A stretch of 34,950 nucleotides of DNA from an uncultured Verrucomicrobiales bacterium (GTDB taxonomy: Bacteria > Verrucomicrobiota > Verrucomicrobiia > Verrucomicrobiales > Akkermansiaceae), in contig CALLLS010000019.1 in NCBI GenBank assembly GCA_938008215.1, positions 1-34,950 on the forward strand, given 5' to 3'. A program made the translations under genes and the position numbers. A model generated the notes under the pieces. The model did no database searches. It was given only the letters and a program-made list of their open reading frames with translations, and had not been told where the DNA came from. This document shows positions 31,036-34,950 of the stretch, piece by piece; the stretch's first letter is position 1, and every line of letters starts with the position of its first letter.

Positions 31036-32556
31036 ATGATTAAAACACTCCGTATTCTAATCTTCACCCTCCCTTATATTACCTTTGGTCAGGCTTTTGA
31101 AGCACCCCTTCCTGTAGGTGAAAGTTCATCTACTGCGGCTCCAGAATTACCAGAAGTATCCGCTCTCTCAAATACGGAAATTTACTCTTCGGTAGTTCGT
31201 ATCGAATGCTCCACACAAGTCTTTGACTATAAGCAACCGTGGACTGCAGGACGCTTTGGAGGCGGGATCGGCACAGGTTTCTTAGTTGGGAAAAACAGGT
31301 TCCTCACAAATGCGCATGTCGTTTCAAACGCCAGACGTATCATCATCAATAAGCGAGGTTCGGACATTAAACACCCTGCTCGTATTATTCACATCGCCCA
31401 TGATTGTGATCTCGCCCTTATTGAGGTGGAAGACTTCTCTTCTTTCGTCGGACTCCCATATCTTAAAATCGCGGATAATGTCCCTAAGTTAGAAAGTGAA
31501 GTCCGTGCCGTAGGGTATCCTGTCGGTGGAAACCGCCTATCTGTTACCAGAGGTGTAGTATCTCGCATTGATTTCAGACCATACTCTCACAGCCAAATAG
31601 ATATGCACCTCATCGTGCAAGTAGATGCAGCGATCAATCCAGGAAACTCAGGTGGTCCCGTTCTCCAAGGTGAAGAAGTAGTTGGGGTAGCATTCCAAGG
31701 TCTTAGAGGTGCAGATAATACCGGATTTATGATTCCTGTTCCCGTAATAGATCGTTTTCTTAAAGATATAGAGGATGGGGAATATGATCGGTATGTGGAC
31801 TTAGGCGCGACTCACTTCCCCCTCTTTAATCCAGCGATGAAGAAAGCCCTTGGCCTTCCTGAGAATTCAGCAGGAGTTCTCATTTCAGACATCATCCCAG
31901 ATGGTGCCTGTGATGGAGTCTTAGAAAGGGGAGACGTTCTCGTGAAAATAGATGGGAATCTCATCGATAACGCAGGTAACATTGAAGTTTCTGGTGAGAA
32001 AGTCCTACTCCATGAAGTTGTAGAAAGGAAGTTCGCTGGAGATAAAGTAGATCTCGTCTTCATGAGAGATGGGGAAGTCATGGAAGAAAGCATTACACTA
32101 GTCCCCTTCCCTGCTTCACGAGTCTATGCGATTTCTTATGACACTAAGCCTAGGTATTACTTTAAGTCTGGGCTCCTCTTTCAGCCCATGGATTTCAATC
32201 TCTTCTCGGTCTATAAAATAAACAACCCGAGCGCTCGTCACCTCTATCAGAATTATATCGATGATGGTATTTTTAAAACGAGAGAAGATCTCGTGGTGCT
32301 GACGACTATCTTTGATGATAAACTCACCTCTTCTCTCTCTAACTTCGAAGGGCTCGTCGTAAAATCCATAAACAATACGCCTGTTAAGAGTTTATCCCAT
32401 CTCCATAAATTAATGGAAATACAAGACTTGCCTGATTTCCTAGAGATCCGCTTTGAAGGCACTAAAAAGCCGCTTATCCTCCCGACCAGTGAATTGGAAG
32501 AAGCGAACTCCCGTATTAGTACAAATCAAGGCATCACTCAATTCTATAACCTTTAA
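31036..32556 (+). CDS. HtrA/Deg-type serine protease with PDZ domains
   Basis: A trypsin-fold S1C protease expected in the periplasm (signal peptide KTLRILIFTLPYITFG). Numbered from ATG 31036, the catalytic triad is His94 in LTNAHVV, Asp125 in HDCDLALIEV and Ser205 in NPGNSGGPV, all intact. The first PDZ domain follows (GVLISDIIPDGACDGVLERGDVLVKIDG), then a longer C-terminal part with a second PDZ-like region (YYFKSGLLFQPM... VVLTTIFDDKLTSS), which resembles the plant-type Deg/PDZ_3 arrangement more than E. coli DegP. An upstream ATG at 30997 would add 13 residues before the signal sequence. It lies 14 bp before a paralogue that has lost two triad residues, so they are co-expressed. Confidence 0.87.
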   Translation: MIKTLRILIFTLPYITFGQAFEAPLPVGESSSTAAPELPEVSALSNTEIYSSVVRIECSTQVFDYKQPWTAGRFGGGIGTGFLVGKNRFLTNAHVVSNARRIIINKRGSDIKHPARIIHIAHDCDLALIEVEDFSSFVGLPYLKIADNVPKLESEVRAVGYPVGGNRLSVTRGVVSRIDFRPYSHSQIDMHLIVQVDAAINPGNSGGPVLQGEEVVGVAFQGLRGADNTGFMIPVPVIDRFLKDIEDGEYDRYVDLGATHFPLFNPAMKKALGLPENSAGVLISDIIPDGACDGVLERGDVLVKIDGNLIDNAGNIEVSGEKVLLHEVVERKFAGDKVDLVFMRDGEVMEESITLVPFPASRVYAISYDTKPRYYFKSGLLFQPMDFNLFSVYKINNPSARHLYQNYIDDGIFKTREDLVVLTTIFDDKLTSSLSNFEGLVVKSINNTPVKSLSHLHKLMEIQDLPDFLEIRFEGTKKPLILPTSELEEANSRISTNQGITQFYNL

Positions 32557-32570
32557 TCCTTTTTATCTTC

Positions 32571-34088
32571 ATGCGCTCTTTATTAATTTTAGCCCTTACC
32601 TCTTTCTTTCTCATTAGTTGCGGAAAGGAGGAAATCCCCCCGGAACCTGATGGCTTTATTCGTGTAAATGCCACTCTACAGGAGTTTAGTGAGGGACAAC
32701 CGTGGGATCGAAAGCCTTCCGTGCAAAGGCGCGGTCTAGGCGCATTACTCCCTAACAAACAAATTCTGACAACCAGTGAAATGGTAGCTAAACAAGTGTA
32801 CCTGGAGCTAGAATCTGCAGACGGATCTGAAACAATCACGGCAAAGGTCGTTGCCATTGATAGAGACGCCAACCTTGCCCTCCTTGAACCTGAGAACAAG
32901 GATGAAGAGAGCTTCCTAGATGAACTTAAAGCTCTAGAGCTAAGTCCTGCCCTAAAAATTGGAGACAAAGTAGAAACCTGGCAGCTTGAGAATAATGGTC
33001 AAACTACTGTCACTAAAACAAATATTTATGCCGTAGATGTGGTCAATACTCATTCAGGCGGAAAACGCTTTTTCAGTTACCTCCTGAAAGGCTCACTACA
33101 GAGTGCTTCTAACAGTTACACCGTTCCCATTCTTTCTAAAGGGACTCTCGCAGGCATCCTCACGAGCTACGATTCTGAAGACCAAATCAGCGAAGTCATC
33201 ACATCGCCTATCATTGAACAATTCTTGGAAGATGCTTCAGATGGAGATTACATCGGCTTTCCTTCTCTCGGAGTGGCCGCCACCAAAATGCTAGATAAAA
33301 CATTCCGTGACTGGCTCGGATTAGAGCCAAATGAAGGCGGTCTATACCTTACACGTGTAGCAAAAAATTCTGCCGCAGGAGAAGCGGAGCTACAAGTAGG
33401 AGATGTATTGCTCTCTCTTGATGGTCACGGCCTCGATCTAAAAGGCTATTATGATGATGCAGAATACGGCAAGCTCAGTTGGACGCATTTAATAAGAGGC
33501 TCAAAAGAGATTGGTGATAGCTTAAGTGTTAAAATCAAAAGAGATGGAGAAATTATTGAAAAAAAAGTCACTCTCCGTGCGCCCGCACCCTTACTTATCC
33601 CTAATGAATTTCCACCTACTGGACCGCAGTATTTCATAAAAGGTGGAGTCATCTTTCAGCAACTCACTAAGAGATACCTACAAGCATATGGTAAAGATTG
33701 GACAAGCCGTGCTCCCCTCAACCTACTAGATGTATATTACCAACCAGAGAACTATGAAGACCAGTTCGAGGAGGCAGTAATTATCACTGGCATTATCCCA
33801 AGCCAAAACACCGTTGGTTATGAATCCGTGAGAAACTCTCTCATCAAGAAGGTAAACGGCGTTGATATTAAAAAAATATCTGACTTAGAAACAGGATTTG
33901 AAAACCCCGAAGACGACATTCACCACATAGAGCTATCAGAAGCTCCCTATGAAATTTATTTAAACGCAGAAGCGTGTAAGCAAGTAGATCAAGCCTTAGT
34001 AGATCAAGGCTTGCCTGCACTAAAAAGATTCACTCCCTCAGAAGAAGCTCCTGTAGAGGAGGAGCAAGAAACTGATCAAGGTAAATAG
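32571..34088 (+). CDS. HtrA/Deg-like pseudoprotease lipoprotein
   Basis: A 505-residue paralogue of the preceding protease, with a lipoprotein signal (LLILALTSFFLISC, lipobox Cys17). Aligned to the neighbour, catalytic His is Glu70 (LTTSEMV) and catalytic Asp is Asn101 (DRDANLALLE); the Ser region NSYTVPIL is distorted relative to GNSGGPVL, so proteolysis is not expected. PDZ-like domains are retained: GGLYLTRVAKNSAAGEAELQVGDVLLSLDGHGLDLKGY, then PQYFIKGGVIFQQL... AVIITGIIPSQNTVG. The tail is acidic (EEAPVEEEQETDQ). A regulatory or scaffold partner for the active protease, anchored in the membrane, is the simplest inference; an independent adaptor role is possible. Confidence 0.75.
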   Translation: MRSLLILALTSFFLISCGKEEIPPEPDGFIRVNATLQEFSEGQPWDRKPSVQRRGLGALLPNKQILTTSEMVAKQVYLELESADGSETITAKVVAIDRDANLALLEPENKDEESFLDELKALELSPALKIGDKVETWQLENNGQTTVTKTNIYAVDVVNTHSGGKRFFSYLLKGSLQSASNSYTVPILSKGTLAGILTSYDSEDQISEVITSPIIEQFLEDASDGDYIGFPSLGVAATKMLDKTFRDWLGLEPNEGGLYLTRVAKNSAAGEAELQVGDVLLSLDGHGLDLKGYYDDAEYGKLSWTHLIRGSKEIGDSLSVKIKRDGEIIEKKVTLRAPAPLLIPNEFPPTGPQYFIKGGVIFQQLTKRYLQAYGKDWTSRAPLNLLDVYYQPENYEDQFEEAVIITGIIPSQNTVGYESVRNSLIKKVNGVDIKKISDLETGFENPEDDIHHIELSEAPYEIYLNAEACKQVDQALVDQGLPALKRFTPSEEAPVEEEQETDQGK

Positions 34089-34114
34089 GATCAATATAAT
34101 TAAGAAAAGCAAAG

Positions 34115-34157
34115 GCGCTCATAGCGCTAATTTCCAAAGGGAAAGAATTATGAGCGC
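34115..34157. terminator. Long imperfect hairpin between the pseudoprotease and the last PEP-CTERM gene
   Basis: GCGCTCATA (34115-34123) pairs with TATGAGCGC (34149-34157); inside, TTTCC pairs with GGAAA across AAAG, with an internal loop. The right arm overlaps the stop codon of the minus-strand PEP-CTERM gene. A shared terminator for convergent genes is likely, though no T run follows. Confidence 0.4.
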
Positions 34158-34735
34158 TCGCGACGTCTAACAAGAAATAATCCAGTAAGCCCAAGAAGAG
34201 CCGTAAAGGTTGGCTCCGGAATAGTCTCAACAGCATCAAAGCGGAATGACTCGAAGAAACTTTCATTGGCAGTAGTCCATGTCAGCGTCGTTATACCTGA
34301 GATAGTGAGGCTTCCCCAATCTTGGCTGGGTCTGCCTGCACCTGAAGAAGCATTACCTGCGACTGAACCGAAAGTAAAAGTACTGCCAGAAGATGATGTA
34401 GTAGGCGCGGTAGTAGAAGTGCCAGTTGTAAATGACCAATTCCCTGCATCAGCAGTAAAAACGTTTGAGTTTGCTAGTGCAGGTCCTTGATTATCTTCAA
34501 AAAGGACAGTTCTATTGTAGTCATTGTTTGTGATGGTGAGATCAACCGCTTGATTAAATGTAAAGACGGCAACATTCCCAGAATTAGAAGCACTTTCAAG
34601 ACCATTAGTCCCTTCATCATTTACGTTAGTAATAGAATAGGCAACCCCATTAATTATTCCTCCACCCGATACAAGAGTTGCCGCTTGGGCTTGAGAAGAA
34701 AGATTTGTTAACAATAATAGCAGAAGTTTTTTCAT
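34148..34735 (-). CDS. PEP-CTERM sorting-domain protein
   Basis: A 195-residue exported protein with signal peptide (KKLLLLLLTNLSSQAQA), a Ser/Thr/Gly/Asn-rich body (FTTGTSTTAPTTSSSGSTFTFGSV) and a PEP-CTERM tail, IPEPTFTALLGLTGLFLVRRRERS. The body contains YSITNVNDEGTNGLESASNSG and ESFRFDAVETIPEP, patterns common in small verrucomicrobial surface proteins of unknown role. It is a single gene, convergent with the pseudoprotease. Confidence 0.78.
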   Translation of the reverse strand: MKKLLLLLLTNLSSQAQAATLVSGGGIINGVAYSITNVNDEGTNGLESASNSGNVAVFTFNQAVDLTITNNDYNRTVLFEDNQGPALANSNVFTADAGNWSFTTGTSTTAPTTSSSGSTFTFGSVAGNASSGAGRPSQDWGSLTISGITTLTWTTANESFFESFRFDAVETIPEPTFTALLGLTGLFLVRRRERS

Positions 34736-34950
34736 AGAATTTTATGTAATTTGGGCTAATTTTTTTCTTTTTCAATTAAAAAGCAGTTTCTGTTACAATA
34801 GGGAGTAAGAGGCTCTCCATCAAGTTATGTGGAAAGGCGTTCAAATGACTATATTCATCTGAATGCAACCATCTCCTACTCTTAACTACTTAGGCTTACC
34901 TTTCTTAGAAATTCTCTCTATAGACCAATCTAGAGAAGTAATTATTTTCA
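34736..34950. other. Right-edge intergenic sequence
   Basis: Contains the promoter region of the PEP-CTERM gene on the minus strand (AT-rich, with T-rich tracts) and no gene, RNA or repeat that I can recognise. Confidence 0.4.

Noticed and set aside
1-34950. tRNA, rRNA or CRISPR array
   Set aside because: No cloverleaf, TPsiC-like GGTTCGAATCC segment in an intergenic region, rRNA stretch or regularly spaced repeat was seen.

Overview
The window looks like chromosomal DNA of a Gram-negative, AT-rich bacterium, most likely from Verrucomicrobiota (Verrucomicrobiales-like). The evidence is lpxB (outer-membrane lipid A), a eukaryote-type single-chain glycyl-tRNA synthetase, four secreted proteins ending in a PEP-CTERM sorting tail of the verrucomicrobial form (EPxx...LLGLxG...RRKR), and two secreted proteins that resemble the verrucomicrobial TIGR02597 family. 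Almost no start codon is preceded by a Shine-Dalgarno sequence. I see no rRNA, tRNA, CRISPR array, prophage or insertion sequence.

Layout. 1-259 has no convincing gene. 260-3876 (+) holds a SprT-like metalloprotease and then a tight lolC/E-like permease, RDD membrane protein and RNase H-fold exonuclease run. The permease has no standard start codon for its first membrane helix. 3899-4507 (-) is an unknown exported protein. 4646-6608 (+) holds holA and a DUF547 lipoprotein. 6656-7298 is an AbrB/Doc toxin-antitoxin operon with a 14-bp perfect palindrome across the antitoxin start. 7462-11619 holds glyS, a HAD phosphatase, a BaiN/HI0933-type flavoprotein and rdgB. 11829-13564 is a two-gene secreted module (TIGR02597-like plus PEP-CTERM). 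13600-17807 (-) holds mqo, an unknown membrane-anchored protein, lpxB and hisF. 17952-19936 (+) is a glycolipid-type glycosyltransferase overlapping a divergent dihydropteroate synthase. 19961-21800 is a second copy of the TIGR02597-like plus PEP-CTERM module. 21933-23324 is rpoN, with a sigma-54-like promoter in front. 23341-25797 (-) is a short UvrA paralogue. 25972-26474 is a YefM/YoeB toxin-antitoxin pair. 26619-30113 holds oppA, oppB and oppC without ATPase genes. 30194-30889 is a third PEP-CTERM protein. 31036-34088 is an HtrA/Deg protease followed by a paralogue that has lost its catalytic His and Asp. 34148-34735 (-) is a fourth PEP-CTERM protein.

How the genes fit together. Much of the window concerns the cell envelope: lipid A, lipoprotein sorting, oligopeptide uptake, surface-sorted proteins and envelope proteolysis. 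Housekeeping genes (holA, glyS, rdgB, hisF, folP-like, rpoN, mqo) are interspersed. The most interesting material is the repeated TIGR02597-like/PEP-CTERM module, whose two copies each carry AGGA followed by a C7 tract just before the first gene, and the protease/pseudoprotease pair.
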